Shown: positions 29,900-39,932, counted from the stretch's first letter. The stretch: DNA of 64,000 nt from Euborellia annulipes (GCA_023213315.1 JAKCPI010014212.1:248001-312000), one strand, 5' to 3'. The notes: generated by a model not told the origin, from the letters alone. Made by a program: numbers and translations.

Positions 29900-31513
29900 T
29901 TAAAAGCGAGACACCCCAAAACGGCTTGGATTCAATGTCCGCTGCTGTGCTTCATAAATGGTTTGTAAAAGGAAAATCAGTAATTTTCGGGTATCTCGTG
30001 GGTCAATAATGCCGTCATCATGCAACATAGCCGTATTGAAAAGCGCGGTAGACTGCTGCTCCAATTTTATGGCTGTACTTTGCTCCAGAAAATCGAGCAT
30101 TTGAGGATTAGGCTCCTGACCAGATGCTTTTTGCTTACCTTCGGCCACAATACGTAAGACTTTTCCAGCCTGAGCAGCACCCATTACGGCAACATGCGAG
30201 TTCGGCCAAGCAAAAATAAAATCGGGTGATAAGCTTCGACCACACATCGCGTAGTTTCCTGCCCCATATGACCCAGCCACCACAATCGAAATTTTTGGCA
30301 CAGTACAATTGGCAACAGCCTGAATTAATTTTGAACCATGTTTGATAATACCGTTTTGCTCTGCATCGGTACCCACCATAAAACCTGTGGTGTTATGCAA
30401 AAACAATAGTGGGCGCTGCGTCTGTTCGCACAGGTGAATAAACTGGGCTGTTTTCGCCGCACCTTGAGGAGTAATCGGACCATTATTGGTGATAATACCG
30501 ATATGCAATCCGCCAATTTTTGCCCAGCCACAAACAGTTAAATCATCATATTCCTGCTTAAATTCTAGAAAGTCTGAATCATCAACAACTCGGGCAACCA
30601 CCTCTTTCATATCAAATGGCTGTTTAGGATCATTCGGGATAACACCTAATAATTCATCGGCATCGTAACGAGGTTCTTTATAGACCGCATCAACTGGTTT
30701 GATTTGTTCTTTCCAGTTCAAATGCTCAAAAATTTCACGTGCAAGTCGAATCCCATCGGCATCATTTTCAGCCAAATATTCTGCGGTTCCGGCAACCTGC
30801 GCATGCATTTCTGCCCCGCCCAACTCTTCAGCTGTTGCCACTTCGCCAGTGGCAGCTAAAAGTAAAGGTGGACCTGCAAGTAACATCTCGGTTTGTTTAC
30901 GTACCGCAATCACATAATCCGAAAGACCGGGTTGATAAGCACCACCCGCAGTTGCATTACCATGTACAACTGCAAGCTGCGGAATGCCTACCGCTGAAAG
31001 ACGTGCCTGATTGGCAAAGGTCATACCACCGTAGGTAAATACTTCTGCCGCATAATTTAAGTTAGCGCCACCACTTTCGGTTAGCGTAATCAACGGAAGT
31101 TTTTGTTCTAAGGCAATTTTTTGCAAACGTAAGGTTTTCTGTACACCCATGGGTGACATGGTGCCCCCCTTAATTGCACTATTACTTGCAGAGACGAGGC
31201 AACGCACACCACTCACAAAACCAATGCCAGCAATCACCCCGCCACCCGCTTCCGATCCGTCTTTATCATCATGCATGTTGTAGCCAACTAAACCACAAAG
31301 TTCGATGAAAGGAGAATCGGCATCTAATAATAATCGCACACGCTCATGCGGCAAAATTTTGCCTTTTTTATCGAACTTTGGTTTGGCAGTGTAAGATTTA
31401 TCAATACTTTTTTGCTGAATCGTACGAATGTCTCTCAACTGAGCAAGTAGAGCATCTTTATTTTTTTGATATTGTTCGCTACCAACAGCAATTTCGGATT
31501 GGAGAATGGTCAT
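29900..31513 (-). CDS. atuC: AtuC-like geranyl-CoA carboxylase carboxyltransferase subunit
   Basis: 537 residues from the ATG at 31513, which is preceded by GGGAG; an ATG two codons upstream overlaps the atuB stop. A carboxyltransferase of the methylcrotonyl/geranyl-CoA type with GGGVIAGIGFVSGVRCLV, VHGNATAGGAYQPGLSDY, GAEMHAQVAGTAEYLAEND and GSYGAGNYAMCGRSL. It forms the holoenzyme with AtuF. Sequence alone cannot separate geranyl- from methylcrotonyl-CoA use; the AtuA, AtuD and AtuE neighbours favour geranyl-CoA. Confidence 0.85.
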   Translation of the reverse strand: MTILQSEIAVGSEQYQKNKDALLAQLRDIRTIQQKSIDKSYTAKPKFDKKGKILPHERVRLLLDADSPFIELCGLVGYNMHDDKDGSEAGGGVIAGIGFVSGVRCLVSASNSAIKGGTMSPMGVQKTLRLQKIALEQKLPLITLTESGGANLNYAAEVFTYGGMTFANQARLSAVGIPQLAVVHGNATAGGAYQPGLSDYVIAVRKQTEMLLAGPPLLLAATGEVATAEELGGAEMHAQVAGTAEYLAENDADGIRLAREIFEHLNWKEQIKPVDAVYKEPRYDADELLGVIPNDPKQPFDMKEVVARVVDDSDFLEFKQEYDDLTVCGWAKIGGLHIGIITNNGPITPQGAAKTAQFIHLCEQTQRPLLFLHNTTGFMVGTDAEQNGIIKHGSKLIQAVANCTVPKISIVVAGSYGAGNYAMCGRSLSPDFIFAWPNSHVAVMGAAQAGKVLRIVAEGKQKASGQEPNPQMLDFLEQSTAIKLEQQSTALFNTAMLHDDGIIDPRDTRKLLIFLLQTIYEAQQRTLNPSRFGVSRF

Positions 31514-31515
31514 TA

Positions 31516-32400
31516 TCATTCTCCCTCAGTCTTATCTTTTTTAAAAATTTCAGGGATAAATGCACGGTGGAAACCGTTATAAGATTCGCTATTTGTCGCA
31601 TCGCTTAGCGGATACATTCGGGTTCCCTGCGATGCGGCACCATCAATACGTAAAGTTACACCAGAGACAAAAGCCGCGGCATCAGATAATAAATAACAAA
31701 TTGCTGATGAGACTTCAGACTCGGTTCCCATACGCTTTAGAGGTACATTGCCAGCAAGACTTGGAATAATCACTTTGGCAAAATCACCGCTATAATTATC
31801 CATGCCTGATGAAACAATCCAACCCGGCGCTACAGCATTCACTCGAACGCCAGATTTCCCCCACTCGACCGATGCTGTTTTGGTTAAGTTATCAACCCCC
31901 GAACGTGCAGCACCTGAATGCCCCATTCCTGGCATGCCGCCCCACATATCGGCAGTCATGTTGACAATACTGCCACCATATTTTGCCATCCATTGGTTAT
32001 AAGCTTCACGCATTAAATAGAAAGTTGAATGCAGATTATTACGCACGACTGCATCAAAGCCGTTCGCAGAGATATTTTCTAATGCGGAAGGAAACTGACC
32101 GCCCGCGTTATTAACTAAACCATCAAGTTTGCCGAACTTCTCAATCACTTCAGCAATCATGTTCTTCACTTGTTCTTCTTCTCGGTTATCACACACAACA
32201 AAATGAACGAGTCCGCCATCCTCTGTAATTTCTTGGCTTACTTTTTCCAGTTTTTCAATTTTGCGTCCTGTAATTACGACTTGAGCCCCTAACGCGGCAA
32301 GCTCATGGGCAGTACAACGACCAATTCCTGAGCCACCACCGGTCACAATAATGACTTTATTGGCAAAGGCATCAGGTCTAAAAATTGATTGATAACTCAT
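31516..32400 (-). CDS. atuB: AtuB-like short-chain dehydrogenase/reductase
   Basis: An SDR-fold protein of 294 residues (ATG at 32400 preferred; 32415 possible). The nucleotide-binding motif TGGGSGIG is near the start and LVNNAGGQFPS follows. The usual YxxxK catalytic pair is absent: the aligned place reads GHSGAARSGV, so Tyr is His and Lys is Arg. The same change is seen in the enoyl-CoA/dienoyl-CoA reductase branch of SDRs, suggesting it handles a CoA thioester rather than an alcohol. Stop overlaps the atuC start region (ATGA). Confidence 0.8.
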   Translation of the reverse strand: MSYQSIFRPDAFANKVIIVTGGGSGIGRCTAHELAALGAQVVITGRKIEKLEKVSQEITEDGGLVHFVVCDNREEEQVKNMIAEVIEKFGKLDGLVNNAGGQFPSALENISANGFDAVVRNNLHSTFYLMREAYNQWMAKYGGSIVNMTADMWGGMPGMGHSGAARSGVDNLTKTASVEWGKSGVRVNAVAPGWIVSSGMDNYSGDFAKVIIPSLAGNVPLKRMGTESEVSSAICYLLSDAAAFVSGVTLRIDGAASQGTRMYPLSDATNSESYNGFHRAFIPEIFKKDKTEGE

Positions 32401-32420
32401 CTTTGTTTCATCCATTCATT

Positions 32421-34238
32421 TTATTTTTCTAAAAGATTTACCGGAACTTTTACAGGCATATCCAATAATTGTTGAGCAAATGCTTTGCCTTGTGGGTCAA
32501 TACGCAGGCTTGCCACACCACCGCCCCCTAAGGCATTTTCCATCATAAAATTTAACGCATTTAAACCTGATAACTCATAACGAATCACTCTTCCTTTCTC
32601 AGCATCCAAAACATGTTGCATATAGCTTGCAACAGCTTGCTCTGTGAGTGCTGCACGAACCCAAGGTAAGTATTCTGCTTTACGGGCGATCACCCCAATA
32701 TTGCTATGATTGCCTTTATCACCACTACGAGCATGTGCAATTTCAATTAAAGGTACTTCTATTTCATCTCCTTGATAAATTGCACTTTCACCAGCTTTTA
32801 ATGTATTAATTTGCTCTCTAGAAAAACCTTGAGAAACCTCAACTGGATAGCGTTTCCCATCAAAATCAACTTCCACATTGACCTGATTTTTATCAATTAA
32901 AAATGAAAATAACTTAATCACTGGAGATGCCTTAGGCCGTCCTCCAACGATTCCCGCTAAGGCTGGAGCCATTCCTGTTGAAGCCTGTGCAATTTCAGAT
33001 GCAAAGAACATACACGCTTCTTTAAACATGTGTTTTACAGCTATTTTGACGACCACTTCGCGGCTATTTAATGCTTGGGCATGTGCGCCATAAGTACTTT
33101 CGATGCCTAAAATTTCAATAGACTTTTTCACTAAAAGGAGGTACTGAACGCATGGCCAACACACGCTCACATTTAGTTAAAATGGCATCGGCAATGACTT
33201 GCGCTTTTTGTGGTGCTTCACGCCCTGCGATTAGAAAACTGACTAAAACTCGATAGCCATCAGGATAAGTTGCACTCACTTTATATTGTGCTGTAGGCGC
33301 TTGTCCTGTTGCACCAGTCACACGCACTCGATGCTCACCGACTTGTTCTAGGTACACATGACTGAAATCAGCAATCACATCTGGTAATAAATACGCTTGT
33401 GGATTGCCAATTTCATATACGATTTGTTCTGCAACTGTGGCGGTAGAAACTAGACCACCTGTACCTTGTGGTTTAGTGACCACAAATGAGCCGTCCTCAC
33501 TGACTTCAACCACTGGAAAACCCATATTGTCGAAGCCTTGCACTAAGCGCCAATCAGTAAAATTACCGCCTGTACATTGAGCGCCACATTCAATCACGTG
33601 TCCTGCCAATGAGCCTTGCGCCAATTTGTCATAATCCTCTAAAGACCACTGGTATTCATGAAGCAAAGGCGCAAGAACCACAGCCGAATCTACAACACGA
33701 CCCGTAATCACAATATCTGCGCCTAAATTTAAGGCATCACGAATAGCCACAGCCCCTAAATAAGCATTACTACTCGCCACCTGATCAGGCAAAGGCATGC
33801 TGCTAAACATTTCTTGAATATTTTGTTGTTTGAACTGTTCTTGCTTTGCTAAAAGATCATCACCTAGGACCACAGCCACTTTCAGGTTTAAACCATATTC
33901 ACTAATTATTTTTTGTAAGGCATCCCGACAAGCAAGCGGATTTACCCCACCAGCATTACTAATCACCTTAATCTTTTTTCTGCAATTTTTTTAATCAGAG
34001 GAGCCATTACTCGACTAACAAAGTCCAAAGCATAGCCATGTTTCGGCTCTACCATTTTCGCTTTTGCCATAATCGACATCGTAATTTCTGACAAATAATC
34101 AAAAACCAAATAATCAATATCAGTTAAATGCACCAATTGGAAAGCTGCTGTATTGGTATCTCCCCAAAATCCAGAGGCACAACCTATTTTTACGACACGC
34201 TCATCATCCTTCTGATTATTTGCCATCTTATTTCTCAT
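32421..34238 (-). pseudogene. atuA: AtuA, acyclic terpene utilisation protein, frameshifted
   Basis: Three frames join into about 606 residues of the AtuA family (DUF1446), the marker protein of acyclic terpene utilisation. Landmarks: VKIGCASGFWGDT at the N-terminus, ISNAGGVNPLACRDAL, LGADIVITGRVVDSAVVLAP, ECGAQCTGGNFTDW and EIAHARSGDKGNHSNIGV. Breaks are at the T run 33974-33979 and at the A run 33133-33136; one base change at each restores the frame. The biochemical role is not established. First gene of the atuABCDEF operon. The start is uncertain between 34238 and 34226. Confidence 0.85.
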
Positions 34239-34267
34239 TGTTCTGTTTAAAAATTACACTCAACACT

Positions 34268-34285
34268 ACCAAGCAAGCGCTTGGT
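34268..34285. promoter_or_regulatory. Candidate operator between atuA and the TetR regulator
   Basis: ACCAAGC and GCTTGGT form an inverted repeat with a four-base centre in the 174-base divergent region. TetR proteins of this kind (AtuR in Pseudomonas) bind such palindromes next to their own gene. The assignment is by position and symmetry. Confidence 0.55.
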
Positions 34286-34412
34286 TTGTAAAGAACAAAA
34301 TGTTATCTTGATGGTGACTAAATCTTCCAAACTCGACATAAGCCCTAAAAAATGTTGAGATTTAGCAAAATTTTTTAGTATTCATTTTCATTTAAAGGGT
34401 CAAACTGCACGC

Positions 34413-35013
34413 ATGATTGCTACTTCAATTGAACAAATTCCAAATATCTCTTGCTTTGATGACAGCCCACGGGGCCGTTTATTACAAGGTGCAGCGTACC
34501 TATTTCATAAGCAAGGCTATGACAAAACGACTGTGCGTGAACTGGCTCAATTTATTGGAATTCAATCAGGGAGTTTATTCCATCACTTCAAAAGTAAAGA
34601 TGACATCCTTGCCTATGTGATGGAACAAACCATCATTTATAATCTTGCCCGTTTAAAGGATGCCGTAATCCAATCTCCAGATCCAGAGCAACAGTTACGG
34701 GCTCTCATTAAAGCAGAGCTTATCTCAATTACTGGAGATACAGGTGCTGCGATGGCTGTTTTGGTATATGAATGGTTTTGCCCTTTCAAAAGAAAAACAA
34801 GATTACCTTTTGAAAATGCGTAATGAGTATGAACAAATTTGGTTAGATGTTATTGAAAAATTACGCACAAAGGGCAAGATAAAGCATGATGCCTTTATTT
34901 GGCGCCGATTAGTTGGTGGTGCGATTTCATGGACAGTGACTTGGTATAAATCTGAAGGAAAGGTCAAAATTGAGGAATTAACTGAAATGGTTTGGGAGAT
35001 GGCATTGAAATGA
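34413..35013 (+). pseudogene. atuR: TetR-family regulator of the atu cluster, frameshifted
   Basis: About 200 residues. The N-terminal helix-turn-helix region reads KTTVRELAQFIGIQSGSLFHHFKSKDDI, shortened here to its core HTH features, and the C-terminal half is helical (MRNEYEQIWLDVIEKL). The frame is broken by one extra T in the run 34776-34779. It is divergent from atuA with a palindrome between them, the usual arrangement of a repressor responding to a pathway CoA ester or fatty-acid-like ligand. Its stop overlaps the start of the GNAT gene by four bases. Confidence 0.78.
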
Positions 35014-35510
35014 GTTCAGTGTATTTACGTAAATCTCAAATGGATGACCTAGCAGAAGTTAAAATAGCATATGAAAATAGTGTGCAATTGCATCAACCTT
35101 GGGCTTATCCACCAGCCGACTTTCAACACTACCTAGCACAAGAACATCGCTATTTCGTTTGTCTAGAGAAAGACCATGCAATTGTAGGAACATTTAATAT
35201 TTCTAACATTATCAGAGGTTATTTTCACTCGGCTTATTTAGGTTATGAAGTATTTCATCCCTATCAACGTCAAGGATATATGAAAGCAGGCCTGAAATTA
35301 TTACTGAGTGAAGCATTCGAAAAACTAAACTTACATAGATTAGAAGCAAATATACAACCTGAAAACATTGCCTCAATTCGTCTTATTGCCAATGCAGGCT
35401 TTATCAAAGAGGGCTTTTCTCGACAATATCTTCGAGTAGGTGGAAAAGAGTGGAAAGATCATGAACGTTGGGCAATCTTAAATTATGACTGGATGGATAA
35501 AAGCGTTTAA
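35010..35510 (+). CDS. GNAT N-acetyltransferase (RimJ-like)
   Basis: 166 residues from the ATG at 35010, which overlaps the upstream stop codon (ATGA); a TTG start at 34992 is less likely. The acetyl-CoA-binding part is near HPYQRQGYMKAGLKLLL, followed by NLHRLEANIQPENIASIRL and the C-terminal WKDHERWAIL, a pattern of the RimJ/RimL ribosomal-protein alanine acetyltransferase group. Translationally coupled to the TetR gene, although a link to terpene metabolism is not obvious. Confidence 0.8.
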   Translation: MSSVYLRKSQMDDLAEVKIAYENSVQLHQPWAYPPADFQHYLAQEHRYFVCLEKDHAIVGTFNISNIIRGYFHSAYLGYEVFHPYQRQGYMKAGLKLLLSEAFEKLNLHRLEANIQPENIASIRLIANAGFIKEGFSRQYLRVGGKEWKDHERWAILNYDWMDKSV

Positions 35511-35580
35511 CCCTTTAAAATTTTATTAATAATCTAATAATTATTAAACGTGCTCGCATATAAGGAATAATTATTTAATT

Positions 35581-35977
35581 ATGAATACTAACTATGTTCA
35601 GTTAACCCAATCTAAAAACTATAAAATTATTCACCTACAAGAAACCGCTTACATAGCACCTTTACAATCTGATTGTATAAATGAATATATTGAAATAGGT
35701 GATTTTTATGGGAATCCTGAAATCGCTATCATTGATGAAAATGAGAAGTGGTGTGCAATAGGTGGATGCGGAGTTATCATTTACTTTATTCAAGAACCAT
35801 TTACCCCCTTATAAATATGATCAAGAAAATGCTCAATATTTTGAAATACATAGAAATCCACCATCCATATGGTGGATTAGTTCACTGCAGCAAATCACAC
35901 CTTCTAAACTATTAATCACTTTAGAAAATACTGAAATGTGGGTACTAGATATTTCTACAAAACAAATCAGCAAGTAA
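35581..35977 (+). pseudogene. Uncharacterised protein, frameshifted
   Basis: Two frames, 35581-35814 and the one ending at 35977, join at the five-C run 35804-35808 into about 131 residues when one C is removed. The product has no signal or membrane segment and includes EIAIIDENEKWCAIGG in the first part and WWISSLQQITPSKLLI in the second. I do not recognise it. Flanks are AT-rich. Single-gene unit. Confidence 0.5.
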
Positions 35978-36010
35978 GAACTTTTAATTAATGAAAAATT
36001 AAAACATTAA

Positions 36011-37174
36011 TTAATAACCTAACTGCTTACTAATCAAATCTTTCATAATTTCTTCAGCGCCACCGCCAATCATATTGACCTTAACTTCACGATAAATACG
36101 TTCAGACTTAGTTCCGCGCATAAAACCCATGCCTCCTAATGTTTGTACAGCTGCATCAGCACAAAATTGCATAGTGCGTGTAGCAACATTTTTAAGCATT
36201 GAAATTTGAGCCACGAGCTCTGGTCCCTGTAACTTTGGTTGAGTCATTTTCCAAGCAGTTTCTTCAAGTAAAGCGCGTGTTGAAGTCAATTGTGTTGCCA
36301 TATCCACCAACTTATGACGGACTACTTGATGATCAATTAATCGCTTACCAAATGTTTTACGTTGCTGGGCCCAATCTAAAGCCTCTTCATAACACACTAA
36401 GGCATAGCCATAAGCCACCACACCTAAGAAAAAACGCTCCATATTAAAGTTATTCATGATTACTTTAAAACCAGCATTTTCTTTACCAAGAAGATTTGAT
36501 GCAGGCACTTTAACTTGGTCAAAATGCAAATGTGCTGTATCTGAAGCCCACCATCCCATTTTCTTTAAAGGCGTTTTAGTAATTCCTTCACTATGTGCAT
36601 CAATTAACAACATTGAAATGCCTTCAGCACCAGATTTAGTCGGGTCTGTACGCACTGCAACGGTATAGTAATCTGCACGAATTCCCGATGTGATAAATGT
36701 CTTCTCACCAGAAATAATATAATAATCACCATCGCGAACAGCTTTAGTTTGTAATGCAGCAACATCTGAACCACCACCTGGTTCAGTAATTGCTAAGGCA
36801 GAAATTTTTTCGCCGGAAATAATACTTGGGAGAACTTTTGCTTTTAACTCTTCACTACCAAAATGCTGAATCGGTGGTGCACCAATCGTATGCACCATCA
36901 ACGAAATATGAACCCCACCTGAACCGGCCTTTGCCATCTCAATACCAGCCAGCAATGAATAGAATGGGTCTGCATCAGGAATACCACCATATTCTTCCGA
37001 AAAGCCTAAACCCAATAAACCAATCTCAGCAGCTTTCTTGTATAGTTCTCTTGGAAATGTCTCGGCTTCATCCCACTCATTGACAAAAGGTGCCATTTCT
37101 TTTTGTACAAATCGACGAACATTATCAGCAAAAGCAATGTGTTGTTCATTATAGTAAATTGGGTTGGGTTGCAT
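36011..37174 (-). CDS. Acyl-CoA dehydrogenase
   Basis: The likely start is the ATG at 37174 (AGGA upstream), giving 387 residues; the frame is open to 37237. Acyl-CoA dehydrogenase signatures: AITEPGGGSDVAALQTKAV, KMGWWASDTAHLHFDQVKVP, QTLGGMGFMRG and the final REVKVNMIGGGAEEIMKDLI. It sits near but outside the atu operon and on the same strand, so it may serve a later step of branched acyl-CoA breakdown. Substrate unknown. Confidence 0.85.
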   Translation of the reverse strand: MQPNPIYYNEQHIAFADNVRRFVQKEMAPFVNEWDEAETFPRELYKKAAEIGLLGLGFSEEYGGIPDADPFYSLLAGIEMAKAGSGGVHISLMVHTIGAPPIQHFGSEELKAKVLPSIISGEKISALAITEPGGGSDVAALQTKAVRDGDYYIISGEKTFITSGIRADYYTVAVRTDPTKSGAEGISMLLIDAHSEGITKTPLKKMGWWASDTAHLHFDQVKVPASNLLGKENAGFKVIMNNFNMERFFLGVVAYGYALVCYEEALDWAQQRKTFGKRLIDHQVVRHKLVDMATQLTSTRALLEETAWKMTQPKLQGPELVAQISMLKNVATRTMQFCADAAVQTLGGMGFMRGTKSERIYREVKVNMIGGGAEEIMKDLISKQLGY

Positions 37175-37310
37175 TTTTAGAAAGGTCCTGATGTTTTTAT
37201 TGAATTCCAGAGCATATCTTGTCATGTTTACTATCAATCAAAAGTTGCAAGAACCTCCAATTTCTTGGCAGAAAACATCAAATAAAATTCTTTTGTATTC
37301 AAATTTAAGA

Positions 37311-37874
37311 TCAAACTCTTAAACAGCAGCGAAATCCACGAACTGCATAGTATGATTGTGCCCCATTATGATAAACAAAAACACGGCCATAACGCCGATC
37401 AGCGAAAAGTGCTCCATCTAATCGTCGAATCTCATCTGGAGTTGCAAGCCAACTTGATGTTTTAAGATCAAACTCGCCTAACTTTTGTAATTGATGATAT
37501 TGTTCCTCAGTCAGAAGCTTCACTCCCATTCCCTTAGCCACATCTATTGCATTATTTTTAGGCGGGTGATCTTTTCTAGACTCTAAAGCTTCACTATCAT
37601 AACAAAGACTTCTACGGTCTTTTGGTGTTTCAGTAGAGCAATCTATAAACAAATATTCATCACTCTGTTGGTCATAAGCCACTACGTCAGGCTCTCCTCC
37701 CGTATTTTCCATTTCTTGCAATGACCACAGTTTGTTCGGAGATTGAATTAGTTTAGCTTGTACATGAGTCCAATCTATTTCTTTATGACGATCTAAATTT
37801 TTTTCAAATCTATCTTTTAGTAACTCAATCAGTGTTTCTATTTGCTTTGGGGCTAATTGCTTTTTAATTACCAT
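37311..37874 (-). CDS. DUF4256-family protein
   Basis: 187 residues, cytosolic. The sequence pattern (WSLQEMENTGGEPDVV, FIDCSTETPKDRRSLCYD, LDGALFADRRYGRVFVYHNG, SYYAVRGFR) matches the DUF4256 family of unknown role found in many bacteria. Complete. Confidence 0.8.
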   Translation of the reverse strand: MVIKKQLAPKQIETLIELLKDRFEKNLDRHKEIDWTHVQAKLIQSPNKLWSLQEMENTGGEPDVVAYDQQSDEYLFIDCSTETPKDRRSLCYDSEALESRKDHPPKNNAIDVAKGMGVKLLTEEQYHQLQKLGEFDLKTSSWLATPDEIRRLDGALFADRRYGRVFVYHNGAQSYYAVRGFRCCLRV

Positions 37875-37894
37875 TGGATAAATCCTTATATTTA

Positions 37895-38244
37895 TTAAGC
37901 TGAACGTCCATCAAAATAATTTATTTTTATTTTCTCTATATCTATACCATCTACGCATCGAACATTAATAGCAAAGATAGAATTACCTTCTGCATCTGTA
38001 CCTTGAGCATAAGGATGAATACCACAAATTTTACAGAAATGATGATTAATCACATGCTTATTAAAGGTGTAATTCGCTAAAATTTCGAGAGTTTCTAAAG
38101 ATATGTTAACTTGCTTACTTGGTAAGAACCAAAGTAAAGAACCTTTCTTTTGACAAATTGAACAATTGCAAGATAAAACCTCTGACAGCTCGCCTTCTGC
38201 TACAAATTTAATCTGGCCACAATGACAACTTCCTTATATTCCAT
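37895..38244 (-). pseudogene. GFA-family (glutathione-dependent formaldehyde-activating-like) zinc protein, frameshifted
   Basis: The ATG at 38244 opens a frame that stops quickly; adding one G near 38232 gives a continuous 116-residue protein, MEYKGSCHCGQIKFVAEG onward. Zinc-binding cysteines appear as CHCG, CNCSICQ and FCKICGIHPYAQG, the GFA/CENP-V fold signature. Such proteins are often annotated as formaldehyde-activating but most have no proven activity. No long frame covers the N-terminus because of the shift. Confidence 0.75.
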
Positions 38245-38393
38245 ATTCTTTTCCTTTTATAATTCTTTATAACTTTTATAATACCCTTTCTAATAATTCA
38301 TTTTTTATCACTTTGTAGAGTTTAATTGCTTCTTTATTACATAGCCATATAAATTAAAAGAATGAATAAATATAATATTTTAGTACCTTACAA

Positions 38394-38789
38394 TTAGTTC
38401 CAAAAATATTGACACCGTTTACATCTATTACCATTTTTAAAAGAGAACAAAGGTACCCCTAAGAACATGAACGCTAGAAAAGCTGATTTTTTCCCTTGTG
38501 TATAAGCTTCTATATCTTGAGCTCCACAATTAGGGCAGCACTCTTTATTCTCTCCAAACTCTTGTTCCAGTTCATTACTAAAATCCTTTTCAAGAAGAGA
38601 CTTTGCTTCATCAACATAGTTTTGTGGGACTAATAGACGAACCCCACCTAAAGCATTGGAATAAAACCAATCCATATTAATAGTATGTTCATTTTCAATA
38701 CGTGCAGGAATTGCAAAAGCCTCTAATTGAGTTTTTGCAATTTGCGCCTCATAAGAAAATGAGAATGTTTCAACCAAGATCCATTGCAT
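38394..38789 (-). CDS. DUF2007-family protein with a zinc ribbon
   Basis: 131 residues. The N-terminal half (LVETFSFSYEAQIAKTQLEA, GGVRLLVPQNYVDEAKSLL) is the DUF2007 domain, a small ferredoxin-like fold. The C-terminal half has CCPNCGA and CKRCQYF, two CXXC pairs that probably bind zinc, around a hydrophobic stretch (AFLAFMFLGVPLF). Function unknown. Complete. Confidence 0.75.
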   Translation of the reverse strand: MQWILVETFSFSYEAQIAKTQLEAFAIPARIENEHTINMDWFYSNALGGVRLLVPQNYVDEAKSLLEKDFSNELEQEFGENKECCPNCGAQDIEAYTQGKKSAFLAFMFLGVPLFSFKNGNRCKRCQYFWN

Positions 38790-38861
38790 AGTAGATTTTA
38801 AATTTTACAAATAAGTTTAGACTCATCCTATTTCATCATAAATTGAATTATATTTATAATC

Positions 38862-38981
38862 TTACCTACTAAAAAGCTTTGTGCTAAATAAACTTTCTAC
38901 AGCTTCATTAGCATAGATAGATTTACTAACAAATATTATAGCTAGCATACAGACACATATTTTTAATCCTACAAATTTCAT
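38862..38981 (-). pseudogene. Truncated 5' copy of the NMCC_0638-like gene
   Basis: The first ~112 bases repeat the start of the gene at 4103-4632: the same ribosome binding region, ATG and signal peptide. At 38870 the homology ends and the frame runs into unrelated sequence, stopping after 39 residues (end STKLFSR). It marks the downstream edge of the duplicated rRNA segment. Confidence 0.8.
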
Positions 38982-39065
38982 TTTTCATACTCTTGTTATC
39001 ATTTTAAGGTATTTGGTTTATATCATAATTCATTCCAATTCTTTATTTCCAATTTAATTTCTGCA

Positions 39066-39101
39066 TAAAAAAACACCCCCAACATCAGTTGAGGGTGTTT
39101 T
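39066..39101 (-). terminator. rRNA operon terminator, copy 2
   Basis: Same hairpin and T run as in copy 1, directly after 5S. Confidence 0.9.
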
Positions 39102-39110
39102 AGAATAATG

Positions 39111-39225
39111 AGCTGGCGATGACTTACTCTCACATGGGAAACCCCACACTACCATCAGCGCTAAGAGGTTTCACTTCTGAGTTCGGGAAGGGATCAGGTG
39201 GTTCACTCTTGCTATGGTCGCCAGC
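39111..39225 (-). rRNA. rrf: 5S ribosomal RNA, copy 2
   Basis: I saw no difference from the 5S of copy 1; ends estimated from the terminal helix. Confidence 0.95.
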
Positions 39226-39394
39226 ACAACTGGTATGGATACTTGCTTCGTTTTATTCACTTGGTGATACGATGCGTTTTCCAAATCTTTACAGATGGGC
39301 TGATTGAGTCTTACTTTATTTTGTTCATTTTAGCTAAGTGTATAACTAAATCAAGTTGCTTTGCATATTAATGAATCGATTGATGCCATATATA

Positions 39395-39421
39395 CAACTG
39401 CTTGGGTGTTGTATAGTCAAG
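39395..39421 (-). other. 23S processing stem, copy 2 (3' arm; 5' arm at 42303-42328)
   Basis: Same RNase III-type helix as in copy 1, formed by sequences on either side of 23S. Confidence 0.75.
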
Positions 39422-39547
39422 CCTCACGAGCAATTAGTATTGGTCAGCTTCACATATCACTATGCTTCCACATCCAACCTATCAACGTCCTAGTCTCGAA
39501 CGGCTCTTTAGAGGACATAAAGTCCTAGGGAAATCTTATCTTGAGGT

Positions 39548-39603
<56 letters not shown>

Positions 39604-39749
39604 GATGCGACTGGCGTCACAACCGGTACACCAGAGGTTCGTCCACTCTGGTCCTCTCGTACTAGGAGCAGATCCTCTCAAATTTCCAGCGCCCACGGTA
39701 GATAGGGACCGAACTGTCTCACGACGTTCTAAACCCAGCTCGCGTACCT

Positions 39750-39800
<51 letters not shown>

Positions 39801-39856
39801 AGATGAGCCGACATCGAGGTGCCAAACACCGCCGTCGATATGAACTCTTGGGCGGT

Positions 39857-39932
<76 letters not shown>

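Noticed and set aside
28722..32002. Plus-strand frames opposite the atu genes (for example 28722-28961, 30699-30917, 31802-32002)
   Set aside because: They are antisense shadows of conserved genes, without ribosome binding sites or family features.
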